From positions 1 through 35,658 of the forward strand of contig DATHVN010000237.1 in assembly GCA_035461305.1 (NCBI GenBank): a DNA stretch of 35,658 nt, in the 5' to 3' direction. Source of the stretch: Euzebyales bacterium. GTDB lineage: Bacteria > Actinomycetota > Nitriliruptoria > Euzebyales > JAHELV01. Shown here piece by piece: positions 7,460 to 15,265 of the stretch; the first letter of the stretch is position 1, and every line of letters begins with the position of its first letter. The position numbers and the translations under genes were made by a program. The notes beneath the pieces were generated by a model. The model searched no databases, was not told the origin of the DNA, and was given only the letters and a program-made list of their open reading frames with translations.

Positions 7460-8433
7460 CGCGGGCGCTCCTGCTGCGTGCTGCTGCCGGTAAGCGCCAG
7501 GAAGACGTCGTCGAGGTCGGGCGTGTGGACCGACAGCTCGCCGACCGCAATCGCCTGGCGGTCCAGCTGATCGAGCAGCTCCCGCAGCGACCGCAGGCTG
7601 CCGTCGCTGGGGACCTGCAGTGCGAGGGCTCCGTCGTCCCGTGCGACCGCGCCGAGGTGGCGGACGGCCGCCTCGAGGCCGCTGGGGTCAGAGAACCGGA
7701 GGCGGATGTGACCGCCGCGGACGCGACGCTTGAGCTCGGCTGCGGTTCCCTCCGCGACGAGCCGTCCGCGGTCCAGCACCCCGATGCGATCGGCGAGCTG
7801 GTCCGCCTCCTCGAGGTACTGGGTCGTGAGGAAGACCGTGACGCCGCCGGCCACGAGTCGGCGGATGATCCGCCACATGGTGTGGCGGCTGCGTGGGTCG
7901 AGGCCGGTCGTCGGCTCGTCGAGGAAGATCAGGCGCGGCGTGCCGACGAGCGTCATCGCCAGGTCGAGGCGGCGGCGCATGCCACCGGAGTAGGTGGCGG
8001 CCGGCTTGCCGGCGGCGGCGGCCAGGTCGAACAGGTCGAGCAGCTCCTCGGTGCGCCGACGGCCCTCCTCCCTGTCGAGGTGGTGCAGGTCGGCCATGAG
8101 CCTCAGGTTCTCCTCACCGGTGAACAGCTCGTCGATCGCCGAGAACTGTCCCGTGACGCCGATCATCCCGCGGACCGCATCGGGGTCACGGGCGACGTCG
8201 ATGCCGGCGATGCGTGCCTCGCCGGCCTCGGCACGGATGAGCGTCGACAGGATCTGGATCATGGTCGTCTTGCCGGCGCCGTTGGGGCCGAGCAGCGCGA
8301 AGACGGTTCCCTCGGCAACGTCGAGGTCGATGTCGTCGAGGACGACCTGATCGCCGAAAGATCTGGTGAGACCGGTCACCGCGATGGCAGGCGTGGGGTG
8401 GGCCACGGGAGCCTCGTGTGTGTCAGCGCTCAT
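7456..8433 (-). CDS. ABC transporter ATP-binding protein (DrrA-like)
   Basis: A 325-residue ATPase with Walker A GPNGAGKTT (49-57), Q-loop around Q96 in VTGQFSAIDE, signature YSGGMRRRLDLA (148-159), Walker B LIFLDEPTTGLD (168-179) and the switch histidine replaced in the segment TTQYLEEADQLADR. That segment is the Q-Y-L-E-E-A form typical of DrrA. Residues after about 230 form the DrrA C-terminal domain, ending in DLDDVFLALTG. ATG 8433, with GGAG 8 bases upstream, is preferred to an in-frame GTG at 8445. It overlaps the end of the DUF4097 gene by 11 bases. With the downstream permease it forms an exporter; membership in the same operon as a DUF4097 protein is a common actinobacterial arrangement. 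Confidence 0.95.
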   Translation of the reverse strand: MSADTHEAPVAHPTPAIAVTGLTRSFGDQVVLDDIDLDVAEGTVFALLGPNGAGKTTMIQILSTLIRAEAGEARIAGIDVARDPDAVRGMIGVTGQFSAIDELFTGEENLRLMADLHHLDREEGRRRTEELLDLFDLAAAAGKPAATYSGGMRRRLDLAMTLVGTPRLIFLDEPTTGLDPRSRHTMWRIIRRLVAGGVTVFLTTQYLEEADQLADRIGVLDRGRLVAEGTAAELKRRVRGGHIRLRFSDPSGLEAAVRHLGAVARDDGALALQVPSDGSLRSLRELLDQLDRQAIAVGELSVHTPDLDDVFLALTGSSTQQERPR

Positions 8434-9289
8434 GGATCGCTCCACTGGGACGGCGGATCACGATCTCGCCGATGGATGTGCGGGCGCGCACCCTGACGGT
8501 CGCGACCGATGGATCCGGGTCACCGGCGGCGTCGAGCGTGTTGCGGACCTTGCCGGCCGTCGCGCTCACGTCGAGCCAGGCGGCGGTGCCCTCCCGGATC
8601 CCGACCTCCAGGTCTCCCACCTGGGTCTCGAGCACGACCGAGCCCTGCACCACCTCATCCAGCCTGACGTCACCGTTGGCGGACTTGGCGCCCACGCCGG
8701 CACGCGCGCGGCCGACCGCGATGTCACCGTTGGCTGCTCGGACGCGCAACTCGTCGTTGGCGTCACCGATCCAGGTGTCGCCGTTGGAGTTCTTGACCAC
8801 CGCGGTGCCGCCGAGCTCCCGCAACCGCACGTCACCCGAGCCGGCGATCACATCAGCGTGGCCCGTCACGCACTCCACGGTGATGTCGCCGGAGCCGCTC
8901 TTGAGGCTCAGCACACCGGTGTCCTGGAGTTGGATGTGACCGACGCCGGTCTTGATCCGGCAGTCACCGAGGCGACCGGTGCCGTGGACGTCGGCGGACC
9001 CGACGACGGCGTGCAGGTGCGAGCCGCTCGGCAGCTGGATCGTCACGTCGATCGATCCGCCGCCGGTCCGGCTCCACCAGGAGCGCAGCTTCGGAGCCTT
9101 CACCAGGAGCCGGTCGTCGACGAGCTCGACGCGTGTCTGGTCGGCGGCCCGGCGGTCCTCGTCGTTCGAGGCGTCGCTCGGAGCCACCTCGACGACCGTG
9201 GCATCGCGGTCGCCGGCGCTGACCCGGACGCTGCCGAGGACGAGATCGATCGTGGCCGAAATGGGCTCGGGGGTGTCGAAGGTCGGCAT
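8423..9289 (-). CDS. DUF4097-family beta-strand repeat protein
   Basis: A 288-residue protein built of repeated short beta strands from about residue 75 on. Repeats contain G-S-G-D-I/V or N-G-D motifs (LKSGSGDITV, IAGSGDVRLR, KNSNGDTWIG, RAANGDIAVG, KSANGDVRLD), which predict a right-handed beta-helix or beta-roll, as in DUF4097/DUF4098 (YvlB-like) proteins. There is no signal peptide or membrane segment, so it is probably cytoplasmic or membrane-peripheral. Its start has AGGAGGG 8 bases upstream. The family is often encoded beside ABC-2 exporters and envelope-stress regulators; the molecular role is not established. Here it lies between an RHH regulator and an ABC pair in one operon. Confidence 0.88.
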   Translation of the reverse strand: MPTFDTPEPISATIDLVLGSVRVSAGDRDATVVEVAPSDASNDEDRRAADQTRVELVDDRLLVKAPKLRSWWSRTGGGSIDVTIQLPSGSHLHAVVGSADVHGTGRLGDCRIKTGVGHIQLQDTGVLSLKSGSGDITVECVTGHADVIAGSGDVRLRELGGTAVVKNSNGDTWIGDANDELRVRAANGDIAVGRARAGVGAKSANGDVRLDEVVQGSVVLETQVGDLEVGIREGTAAWLDVSATAGKVRNTLDAAGDPDPSVATVRVRARTSIGEIVIRRPSGAIHER

Positions 9290-9352
9290 GGGGATGACCC
9301 TCCTGTTGTCACGGTGTGCAACGGTGGCGGTCGGAGCGGGACGGCGGCACCA

Positions 9353-9859
9353 TCAGCGGACCCAGCCGGTGTAGGCCTCACCGACCCGACCGCCGCGCTG
9401 GCGTGGTCGCCCGTCCCGGTCGCCGCGCGCCACGGCTGATGCGACCAGCCGCACGAGCCAGGTGTTCACCGACAGGCGCTCGCGGCCTGCTGCCTGCTCG
9501 ACGGCGGCCTTCAGCTGCTCGGGTAGGCGAAGGTTGATGCGCGCGGTCGCACCGTCGTCGTCCGGTGGCGCGGACGGCATGGGCACGTCCGCGCTCGGTG
9601 CCACCGCGTCGTCGGTCGGCGGCGGTGTCACGATGAAGTCCGGCTCTCCTGCGCGCAGGCGCAGCTCGACGGAGCCGGGTGCGAGCTCGCGGGTGATCTC
9701 GTCGGCGGCGTCGGACAGCACGTCGAGCAGCATCAACCTGATTGCGGAGCCCAGCGGAGCGGTGAGGCGCTCGGCGAGAGCGCGGGCGTCCTCCCCGCCG
9801 GCCTCGGCGGCCACGGACAGCTCGCGACGAAGGTTCTCGGCATAGGGCGTCAACTCCAT
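9353..9859 (-). CDS. ribbon-helix-helix regulator with long N-terminal region, operon head
   Basis: A 168-residue protein. Residues 1-55 are helical (MELTPYAENLRRELSVAAEA, a clamp- or dimer-like segment), then a short strand region, and an acidic Pro/Asp-rich linker. A C-terminal ribbon-helix-helix follows: ARINLRLPEQLKAAVEQAAG then SVNTWLVRLVASAV (about 109-145), as in Arc/HicB-type DNA-binding proteins. The tail is basic and Gly/Arg-rich. I prefer ATG 9859 because a promoter with a -10 at 9867-9872 puts the transcription start on or next to this codon, giving a leaderless message. ATG 9868 lies inside that -10. The three ACAYCAARGTG repeats over the promoter are the obvious binding sites for this protein, suggesting autoregulation of the operon RHH-DUF4097-ATPase-permease. 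Confidence 0.8.
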   Translation of the reverse strand: MELTPYAENLRRELSVAAEAGGEDARALAERLTAPLGSAIRLMLLDVLSDAADEITRELAPGSVELRLRAGEPDFIVTPPPTDDAVAPSADVPMPSAPPDDDGATARINLRLPEQLKAAVEQAAGRERLSVNTWLVRLVASAVARGDRDGRPRQRGGRVGEAYTGWVR

Positions 9860-9866
9860 GACCGCC

Positions 9867-9895
9867 ATAATGGCATCACTTTGGTGTCGATGCAA
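9867..9895 (-). promoter_or_regulatory. promoter of the RHH-DUF4097-ABC operon (leaderless)
   Basis: On the reverse strand, TTGCAT (9895-9890) and CATTAT (9872-9867) are separated by exactly 17 bases, matching -35 and -10 elements. The -10 ends seven bases before ATG 9859, so transcription should begin at or within a base of the start codon. This explains the lack of a normal ribosome binding site. Repeat 3 of the operator lies in the spacer. Confidence 0.55.
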
Positions 9896-9921
9896 GTGGC
9901 ACTTTGATGTCACCTTGATGT
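9877..9921 (-). repeat. three 11-bp direct repeats, ACAYCAARGTG (operator)
   Basis: Reading the reverse strand, ACATCAAGGTG (9921-9911) and ACATCAAAGTG (9910-9900) are directly adjacent. ACACCAAAGTG (9887-9877) follows after a 12-base gap. Start-to-start distances are 11 and 23 bases, about one and two helical turns, so all copies face the same side of the DNA. Copies flank and occupy the spacer of the promoter at 9867-9895. This is the layout of cooperative ribbon-helix-helix operators. Confidence 0.65.
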
Positions 9922-10242
9922 TCCTTCTGGCTGTCGCATGGTGAGCAGGGGCGTCGGCACCACCGTGATGGCGGCAGCGGACGCGGCGCGGCGGGGGGAC
10001 GTCGGTGGATCACGCGTGGCCGTGATGACCACGGCGTGCGGGAGCACCTGCCGGGCCTGACGGTCGTCCGGGCGTCCGTCGTCGGTCATGGTGATGCCGT
10101 CCGTGTGCGCGTCGGAGGGCCGGTGGTCGACGAGGGCCCGGTCGACGCTCCACGACGCACGGGGTGGGAGCGCGGGGGTAGGTTGACACAGACCCGGACG
10201 CCGGACATCGACGGCGTCGGCGATGACGTTTCCGGAGTCCAC
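9922..10242. other. intergenic region, no gene seen
   Basis: Between the RHH operon promoter and the esterase gene both strands have open frames, but these have no ribosome binding sites and no recognisable protein features. Apart from CGGAG just before ATG 10243 I see no clear signal. Confidence 0.5.
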
Positions 10243-11055
10243 ATGGCACACCTGCGCTGCGACTTCTTCTCCGATGCGCTCGAGCTGTCGACGTCGATGA
10301 CGGTCGTCCTGCCGCAGCCCACCACGTCACAGATCGGCATGACCGGGACGGCACCGGCAGGCGATCCTCCCGTGCTCTACCTGCTGCACGGGTTGTCCGA
10401 CGACGACACGATCTGGCTGCGGCGCACGTCGATCGAGCGGTACGTCGCGCCCCTCGGCCTGGCGGTCGTGATGCCACAGGTCCACCGCAGCTTCTACCTC
10501 GACGGTGTGCACACCGGCCGCTACTGGACGTTCGTCGCCGAGGAGCTGCCCGACATCGTCGCGCGGTTCTTCCGCGTGTCGGTTCGCCGTGAGGACACGT
10601 TCGTGGCCGGCCTGTCGATGGGCGGGTACGGTGCGCTGCGCCTGGCGCTTCACCAGCCCGAGCGTTTCGCCGCCGCCGCCAGCCTCTCGGGCGTGCTGGA
10701 CGTGCCGTCGTTGCAGCAGCAGAGCGGCCGCGACCAGCTGATGACGGCGGTGTTCGACGGTCGCGACGCGGCCGGATCCGACGACGACCTGATCGACCTG
10801 CTCGGTCGGGTGGACGCGGCGACGCTGCCGGCGCTGTACGTCGCGTGCGGCACGGAGGACCCGGTGGTCGACGGCAACCACAGGTTTGTCGAGGCCGCCT
10901 GTGACCACGGGGTCGACGTGACCCCGTCGTTCGGGCCCGGCGAGCACGAGTGGGAGCTGTGGGATACGACGATCCGGGACGTACTTGCGTGGCTGCCGCT
11001 CGCTTACCACGGCACGACGTCGGCCGATGGGACGATCCGGCCGGCGGGCACGTGA
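10243..11055 (+). CDS. alpha/beta-hydrolase esterase (esterase D / tributyrin esterase type)
   Basis: A 270-residue serine esterase. The N-terminus MAHLRCDFFSDALELSTSM is characteristic of the EstA/FrmB-like (Esterase D, PF00756) group, which fixes the start at ATG 10243 with CGGAG about 8 bases upstream. LLHGLSDDDTIWLRR (48-62) is the oxyanion-hole segment. The nucleophile elbow is GLSMGGYGA with Ser125. ACGTEDPVVD carries the acid Asp206, and GPGEHEWELW the catalytic His235. The group hydrolyses short acyl esters, S-formylglutathione or equivalents. No signal peptide is present, so it acts in the cytoplasm. It lies 69 bases upstream of the lactate dehydrogenase gene on the same strand and may share a transcript. 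Confidence 0.88.
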   Translation: MAHLRCDFFSDALELSTSMTVVLPQPTTSQIGMTGTAPAGDPPVLYLLHGLSDDDTIWLRRTSIERYVAPLGLAVVMPQVHRSFYLDGVHTGRYWTFVAEELPDIVARFFRVSVRREDTFVAGLSMGGYGALRLALHQPERFAAAASLSGVLDVPSLQQQSGRDQLMTAVFDGRDAAGSDDDLIDLLGRVDAATLPALYVACGTEDPVVDGNHRFVEAACDHGVDVTPSFGPGEHEWELWDTTIRDVLAWLPLAYHGTTSADGTIRPAGT

Positions 11056-11124
11056 CCATCGGCCCGGCCGGGGAGCGCGGGACGCCGTACGGTTCCGACC
11101 ACGCCATCGACCATGGAGGGTTTC

Positions 11125-12066
11125 ATGACAGCAGGCAGGATCGCGATCGTCGGCGCCGGCAGCGTGGGCGCCAACCTGGCCTACGCATGCCTCATCCGAG
11201 GCGTCGCATCGCAAGTGGCCATGTTCGACCTCAACGCTGCGAAGGTCGGCGCCGAGGTGCTCGACCTGAACCACGGCCTGCAGTTCGTGCCGTCGGCGAC
11301 CGTGGTCGGCTCCGATGACATCGCGGTGTGCGCCGATTCGGACGTGGTGGTCATCACCGCGGGCGCGAAGCAGAAGTCCGGCCAGAGCCGGCTGGACCTC
11401 GCCGGCGCCAACGTCCGGATCTGCCGCGAATTGGTCCCGGCCCTCCTCGACGTAGCGCCGGACGCGCTCCTTCTGCTCGTGACGAACCCGGTCGACGTGC
11501 TGACCTACGCGACCCTGAAGTTCTCGGGCCTGCCGCCCAACCGGGTGCTGGGGGCGGGCACGGTGCTCGACACGTCGAGGCTGCGCCTGCACGTCGCACG
11601 CCACTGCCGTGTCGCCGTCCAGAACGTGCACGCCTACATCGCTGGTGAGCACGGCGATTCCGAGATCCCGCTCTGGAGCTCGGCCACGATCGGCGCGGTG
11701 CCTCTGCTGGAGTGGAGCGCCCCGGACCGTCCCGCCTTGGACGAGGCCGCCCGTGACCGCATCTTCCGCGATGTCGTGACCGCTGCCGAGACGATCATCC
11801 GTGGCAAGGGCGCGACCAACTACGCAATCGGCCTCGCCGGCGCCCGCATCCTCGAGGCAATCCTACGCGCTGAGCAGGCGGTACTGCCGGTCAGCTCACT
11901 GCTCAGCGGCGACGGGCTCGACGACGTGTGCCTGTCCATGCCCTCGATCGTAGGCCGGCATGGTGTGGCGGGCAGGCTGCCGGTCCCGCTGTCCGACGAC
12001 GAGCTCGCCGGTCTGCGCGCTTCGGCCGACACCGTCAGGGGCGTCATCGGGTCCCTCGGCCTGTGA
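11125..12066 (+). CDS. ldh: L-lactate dehydrogenase
   Basis: A 313-residue NAD-dependent L-lactate dehydrogenase (pyruvate + NADH to L-lactate). The dinucleotide motif is GAGSVGANLA (10-19). Gln83 in AGAKQKSGQSR is the lactate-type specificity residue (malate dehydrogenases have Arg here). Arg89 (GQSR), Asp149 and Arg152 (LDTSR) and the catalytic His176 in AGEHGDSE are all in place, and the length is normal. ATG 11125 has GGAGGG 5 bases upstream and is preferred to an in-frame ATG at 11113. A 13-bp perfect hairpin 44 bases after the stop terminates it. The allosteric fructose-1,6-bisphosphate site cannot be judged by eye. Confidence 0.95.
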   Translation: MTAGRIAIVGAGSVGANLAYACLIRGVASQVAMFDLNAAKVGAEVLDLNHGLQFVPSATVVGSDDIAVCADSDVVVITAGAKQKSGQSRLDLAGANVRICRELVPALLDVAPDALLLLVTNPVDVLTYATLKFSGLPPNRVLGAGTVLDTSRLRLHVARHCRVAVQNVHAYIAGEHGDSEIPLWSSATIGAVPLLEWSAPDRPALDEAARDRIFRDVVTAAETIIRGKGATNYAIGLAGARILEAILRAEQAVLPVSSLLSGDGLDDVCLSMPSIVGRHGVAGRLPVPLSDDELAGLRASADTVRGVIGSLGL

Positions 12067-12109
12067 CCCGAGGGGCCCCGGCGTCCCGTCCCGTGTCCGG
12101 ACATGAATG

Positions 12110-12149
12110 CGAGGGTGCGGGGACTCCGAAGAGCATCCCCGCACCCTCG
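12110..12149. terminator. perfect 13-bp hairpin, bidirectional terminator
   Basis: CGAGGGTGCGGGG (12110-12122) pairs perfectly with CCCCGCACCCTCG (12137-12149) around a 14-base loop. It lies between the convergent ldh (stop 12066) and DoxX-like (stop 12162) genes. It lacks a U-tract, as is usual in actinobacterial terminators. Confidence 0.75.
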
Positions 12150-12161
12150 ATGCGTCGCGGG

Positions 12162-12719
12162 CTATTCGAGGAAGCGGTACCGCTGCACCAGCGGCAGCTG
12201 CTCCCACGCGCGACCAAGGCCCCAGGTCCGACCGGCGGCGGCGATCGCGAGCACGCCCAGGACGAGCGCGTAGATGATGTGGTCGTCCATGAACGGGTTG
12301 TTCTCGAGCGGGAGCTCGGCCGCCCACATCAGCATCAGCATGATCGCGCCCGACACGGCGGCGATGCGCATGCCGATCCCCAGGATCAGCGCGAGCCCGA
12401 CGCCGAGCAGGCCGATCATGAACAGCCAGTCGGCGAATGGGCTTGACAGGCCGGCGAAGAAGTCGTGGAAGGTCTTGCCCTCGGTCGCGAAGTTCAGGAA
12501 GCCGAACGTCGGCGACCCTCCGTTGATCCAGGCGTCAGCGGGCTCTGTCGCGAACCCCAGCCCGAACGTCTTGTCGAGGAATGCCCACAGGAACACCCAT
12601 GCGAGCGAGATCCGGACCACCGCCATCAAGCGGCGGGCGGCCAGGAGGCGCGCGGCATCGCCGGAGTCGGCCCGCGCATCGGCATGCGAGGCCGCCCCGG
12701 GTGTGGCGATGGTTGCCAT
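12162..12719 (-). CDS. DoxX/DoxD-like membrane protein
   Basis: ATG 12719 has AAGGAGGG upstream and opens a 185-residue protein. A polar N-terminus (1-30) precedes four membrane segments: VRISLAWVFLWAFLDKTFGL (about 35-54), WLFMIGLLGVGLALILGIGM (about 97-116), AVSGAIMLMLMWAAEL (about 119-134) and HIIYALVLGVLAIAAAGRTW (about 146-165). The pattern, with W-A-F-L-D-K in helix 1 and a final W-x-L-G-R, is that of DoxX-family proteins, annotated as thiosulfate:quinone oxidoreductase large subunit-like. Archaeal DoxD takes part in thiosulfate oxidation, but most bacterial DoxX relatives have no proven activity, so a sulfur role is not established despite the sulfur locus 6 kb away. It is convergent with ldh. 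Confidence 0.8.
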   Translation of the reverse strand: MATIATPGAASHADARADSGDAARLLAARRLMAVVRISLAWVFLWAFLDKTFGLGFATEPADAWINGGSPTFGFLNFATEGKTFHDFFAGLSSPFADWLFMIGLLGVGLALILGIGMRIAAVSGAIMLMLMWAAELPLENNPFMDDHIIYALVLGVLAIAAAGRTWGLGRAWEQLPLVQRYRFLE

Positions 12720-12951
12720 GGTGTCGCCCTCCTTCTGCTCCGAAGCGATCACCGCACACCATCCCGGAGCGACGCCCGCCATGCCGGGCCGTGTGCACCG
12801 CCACCGACGGGACCTTCGGCGGCGTCCGCCGGACGTTTGCGCGTGGCCGCGCGCGGACATGACCATCCGCGATGATCGGCGGGACCATCGTCCCTCCTGG
12901 GCCCGAGCGGTCGGGTGAGACTGCGGTTGACGCCAGACGACTGGGGGCACC

Positions 12952-13359
12952 GTGACCACGAGCGACGATCTCGTCGAGCTGTCGAACGAGGAGTGCCTGC
13001 GGCTGCTGACGGCACACCGGCCACGACTGGGTCGGCTGGGCTTCATGTCGCAGGGCCGGGTCCTGGTGTTCCCGATGAACTTCGTACTGATCGACCGCCG
13101 CCTATACTTCCGCACCGCACCGGGATCGAAGCTGCTTGCCGCGCTACGCATCGACCGGGTCACGTTCGAGATCGATCACGTCGACGAGGTCTGGCGCGAG
13201 GGCTGGAGCGTGCTGGCGTTCGGGCGCCTGCGGCAGGTCACCGACCCGGAGGAGCTCGCCGAGCTCGCGGAGCGGCCCCTGCGGCCGTGGGCGAAGGGCG
13301 ACCGCCCCCACTACCTGCGCATGGACATCGACGAGCTGTCAGGACGCCGGATCGACTGA
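12952..13359 (+). CDS. FMN-binding split-barrel protein (pyridoxamine 5'-phosphate oxidase-like)
   Basis: A 135-residue protein from GTG 12952, with GGGGG 4-8 bases upstream. Residues 8-60 read LSNEECLRLLTAHRPRLGRL then VLVFPMNFVLIDRRLYFRTA PGSKLLAAL in short segments. This is the N-terminal pattern of the pyridoxamine-phosphate-oxidase-like flavin-binding split barrel, common in actinobacteria. VTFEIDHVDEVWREGWSVLAFG (about 69-90) is the second conserved strand pair, in which H and W sit over the flavin. The family uses FMN or F420 in reductases of unknown substrate. The region between it and the divergent DoxX-like gene (12720-12951) contains no further gene. Confidence 0.85.
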   Translation: MTTSDDLVELSNEECLRLLTAHRPRLGRLGFMSQGRVLVFPMNFVLIDRRLYFRTAPGSKLLAALRIDRVTFEIDHVDEVWREGWSVLAFGRLRQVTDPEELAELAERPLRPWAKGDRPHYLRMDIDELSGRRID

Positions 13360-13404
13360 CCGGCATGCTGCCGTCCGGCAGGGACCGGACGGCATCATGG
13401 TCAT

Positions 13405-13620
13405 GTGAGCGCAGACACCGTCTCCCGGGTCCTGATCGTGGCAGGCGTGGCTGCGATCGTGATCGGACTGCTCGTGCGCACGGGCGCGCTGGGGTGGTTC
13501 GGCAACCTACCGGGCGACATCCGCATCGAGTCGGAGCGCACCCGCGTGTTCATCCCCATCACGTCGATGCTGCTGGTCTCGATCGTGCTGAGCCTGCTGG
13601 CGTCGCTGTTCCGGCGCTGA
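13405..13620 (+). CDS. DUF2905-family small membrane protein
   Basis: A 71-residue protein from GTG 13405. It has two membrane segments, VLIVAGVAAIVIGLLVRTGA (about 9-28) and FIPITSMLLVSIVLSLLASL (about 49-68). Between them lies the loop LGWFGNLPGDIRIESERTRV (about 29-48) that defines DUF2905 (G-x-L-P-G-D-I-x-I-E). The family is widespread and uncharacterised. The gene ends 7 bases before the convergent LysM gene. Confidence 0.88.
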   Translation: MSADTVSRVLIVAGVAAIVIGLLVRTGALGWFGNLPGDIRIESERTRVFIPITSMLLVSIVLSLLASLFRR

Positions 13621-13626
13621 GCCCGA

Positions 13627-13965
13627 TCAGGGGATCGTCAGCTCCTGGCCGACGTCGATGATGTCGGGATCGGCGATGTCGTTCGCCTCCACGAGCTCCA
13701 GGACCGCCGTGTCGAACCGCTCGGCGATCTCCGTCAGCGTGTCACCGGACTTCACGACGTAGGTCCGAGGGCCGTCGGAGCGATCCTCGCCGTCACCGGC
13801 AGCCTGCTCACTTGTGGCCGCATCAGAGGACGTTGCCCGCGACTCGGTTGGCGGCGCGCTCGCCTGATCGCCATCGCCGCCACCGCCGTCCCCGCCGCAG
13901 GCGGCCGCAACCAGCCCGAGCACGATCACCAGGACCGCCCACCAACCGCTGCGACGTGCCCACAT
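13627..13965 (-). CDS. LysM-domain lipoprotein
   Basis: A 112-residue protein from ATG 13965. A basic N-terminus (WARRSG) is followed by a hydrophobic core WWAVLVIVLGLVAAAC with lipobox A-A-A-C (Cys at about 22), so it is predicted to be a lipoprotein at the outer face of the membrane. A Gly/Asp/Ser/Thr-rich low-complexity linker (about 23-65) leads to a single C-terminal LysM domain: TYVVKSGDTLTEIAERFDTA, then LVEANDIADPDIIDVGQELTIP. LysM binds peptidoglycan GlcNAc. No catalytic domain is present, so it may tether to or sense the cell wall. Confidence 0.88.
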   Translation of the reverse strand: MWARRSGWWAVLVIVLGLVAAACGGDGGGGDGDQASAPPTESRATSSDAATSEQAAGDGEDRSDGPRTYVVKSGDTLTEIAERFDTAVLELVEANDIADPDIIDVGQELTIP

Positions 13966-14217
13966 GCCGGACGCCTCTCCACCCGGGCGCACGGGACCGG
14001 GCTGTTCGCTCGGACGCAGTGCAAGTGTGCACCATCCTGTCGCCAACGGTCCATAAGCGCCGCTGATCGTGAGATGAAGCAGCCATCGCGGTATGTGATG
14101 ACCCGCACGGTTACCGTTGTCCCGGCAACGTCACCACCGTCGCTGCGCGTCGCGGTGCCGGACGCCGTGACCGAATTCCGCCGGTGCGCCGGCGCCACGG
14201 ACCCAGGATCGACGACG

Positions 14218-15213
14218 ATGCGCGAACCGACGTCACCAGCTCCTCCCACGACGGCCACAACGACGTCACCATCGCGGCGCCGCCTCGTGGAGACCACGGG
14301 TGGCACCACGAGCGACGCGTTCCGGATCGCCGAGTGGGGGCTGCTGACCGGCGTCGCGCTCATCTGGGGATCGTCGTTCGTCTTCATCGCGATCGGGCTG
14401 GAGGCGCTCGCGCCAGGGGTCGTGACCATGGTGCGGGTCGCGCTCGGCGCGCTCACGCTGGGACTCGCGCCACGAGCGCGCACCGCGATCGACCGCGACG
14501 ACTGGCCACGCGTCGCGTTGCTGGGCATGACCTGGGTCGCCGTGCCACTGAGCCTGTTCCCGATCGCGCAGCAATGGATCGACTCGTCCGTCGCCGGCAT
14601 GATCAACGGCGCCGTGCCGATCACGACCGCCCTGTGGTCGACCGTGCTGCTGCGACGGCTGCCCGGCCGGATCCAGCTGCTCGGCATCGCGCTGGGGTTC
14701 GCCGGCGTGGTCGCCATCTTCCTACCGGAGCTGCGCGGGTCGTCTGCGACGGCCCTGGGCGCCGGCCTGGTGGTCCTGGCGATCGTGCTCTACGGGCTGT
14801 CGGCGAACATGGTCGTGCCGCTGCAGCAGCGCTACGGTGCCCTGCCCGTGCTGCTGCGCGCGCAGCTGGCGGCGCTGGCGGTCGTCGTGCCGGTCGGGCT
14901 GTGGCAGCTGCCCGAGTCGACGTTCGCGTGGCGGTCGGTGCTGGCGATGGTGCCACTCGGCGCACTGAGCACGGCGCTCGCGTTCGTGTTGATGGCGACC
15001 CTGGTCGGCCGGGTGGGTGGACCCCGCGGCGCGGTCGCGATCTACTTCGTCCCCGTCGTCGCCGTCGTCCTGGGCGTCGTCATGCTGGGGGAGCGGATCG
15101 CGCCGCTCGCCGCGGTCGGCACCGTCCTGGTCCTCGTCGGCGCGTGGTTCACGTCACGCCGCGAGCAGCGGCGCCAGCCACCGGGCAACGCCACCGGGGG
15201 ACATGCGGCATGA
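14218..15213 (+). CDS. EamA/DMT-family transporter
   Basis: A drug/metabolite-superfamily transporter with ten predicted membrane helices in two EamA repeats. Helix 1 is WGLLTGVALIWGSSFVFIAI and includes the family's W-G-S-S-F motif. The first repeat ends near FAGVVAIFLPEL and the second begins near ALGAGLVVLAIVLYGLSANM. The C-terminus has the P-V-V-A-V-V-L-G-V-V-M-L-G-E motif of the last repeat. ATG 14218 gives 331 residues with a short polar lead. The frame is open to ATG 14074, but the extra 48 residues look non-coding, and no start here has a good ribosome binding site. The substrate is unknown; amino-acid or metabolite export is usual. It is followed 52 bases later by gcdH. Confidence 0.85.
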   Translation: MREPTSPAPPTTATTTSPSRRRLVETTGGTTSDAFRIAEWGLLTGVALIWGSSFVFIAIGLEALAPGVVTMVRVALGALTLGLAPRARTAIDRDDWPRVALLGMTWVAVPLSLFPIAQQWIDSSVAGMINGAVPITTALWSTVLLRRLPGRIQLLGIALGFAGVVAIFLPELRGSSATALGAGLVVLAIVLYGLSANMVVPLQQRYGALPVLLRAQLAALAVVVPVGLWQLPESTFAWRSVLAMVPLGALSTALAFVLMATLVGRVGGPRGAVAIYFVPVVAVVLGVVMLGERIAPLAAVGTVLVLVGAWFTSRREQRRQPPGNATGGHAA

Positions 15214-15265
15214 TGGCATGTCGGTCACCGAGACCGACGGGTCATCGAAGCCGGAAGGACCTCCA

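Noticed and set aside
6452-7570. A forward open frame of about 370 codons opposite the ABC-2 permease
   Set aside because: Its composition (His, Arg, Asp, Gln) is that of a shadow frame; the reverse strand encodes clear membrane helices. Only its first part overlaps the LuxR relic.
9867-9921. CRISPR-like reading of the three 11-bp repeats
   Set aside because: Repeats are too short, only three, two without any spacer, and they lie on a promoter.
9910-10251. Possible small reverse-strand gene left of the esterase
   Set aside because: No ribosome binding site, no domain, composition of non-coding high-GC DNA, and it overlaps the operator repeats.
10327-11652. Long reverse-strand open frames opposite the esterase and lactate dehydrogenase genes
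   Set aside because: Both forward genes have complete catalytic motifs; the reverse frames are shadows.
12162-12719. Assigning the DoxX-like protein to thiosulfate oxidation with the sulfur locus
   Set aside because: It lies 6 kb away behind unrelated genes, and most DoxX relatives have no shown thiosulfate activity.
14041-14217. Extending the EamA transporter to the upstream ATG at 14074
   Set aside because: The added residues are low in hydrophobic content and unlike the family, and there is no ribosome binding site at 14074.
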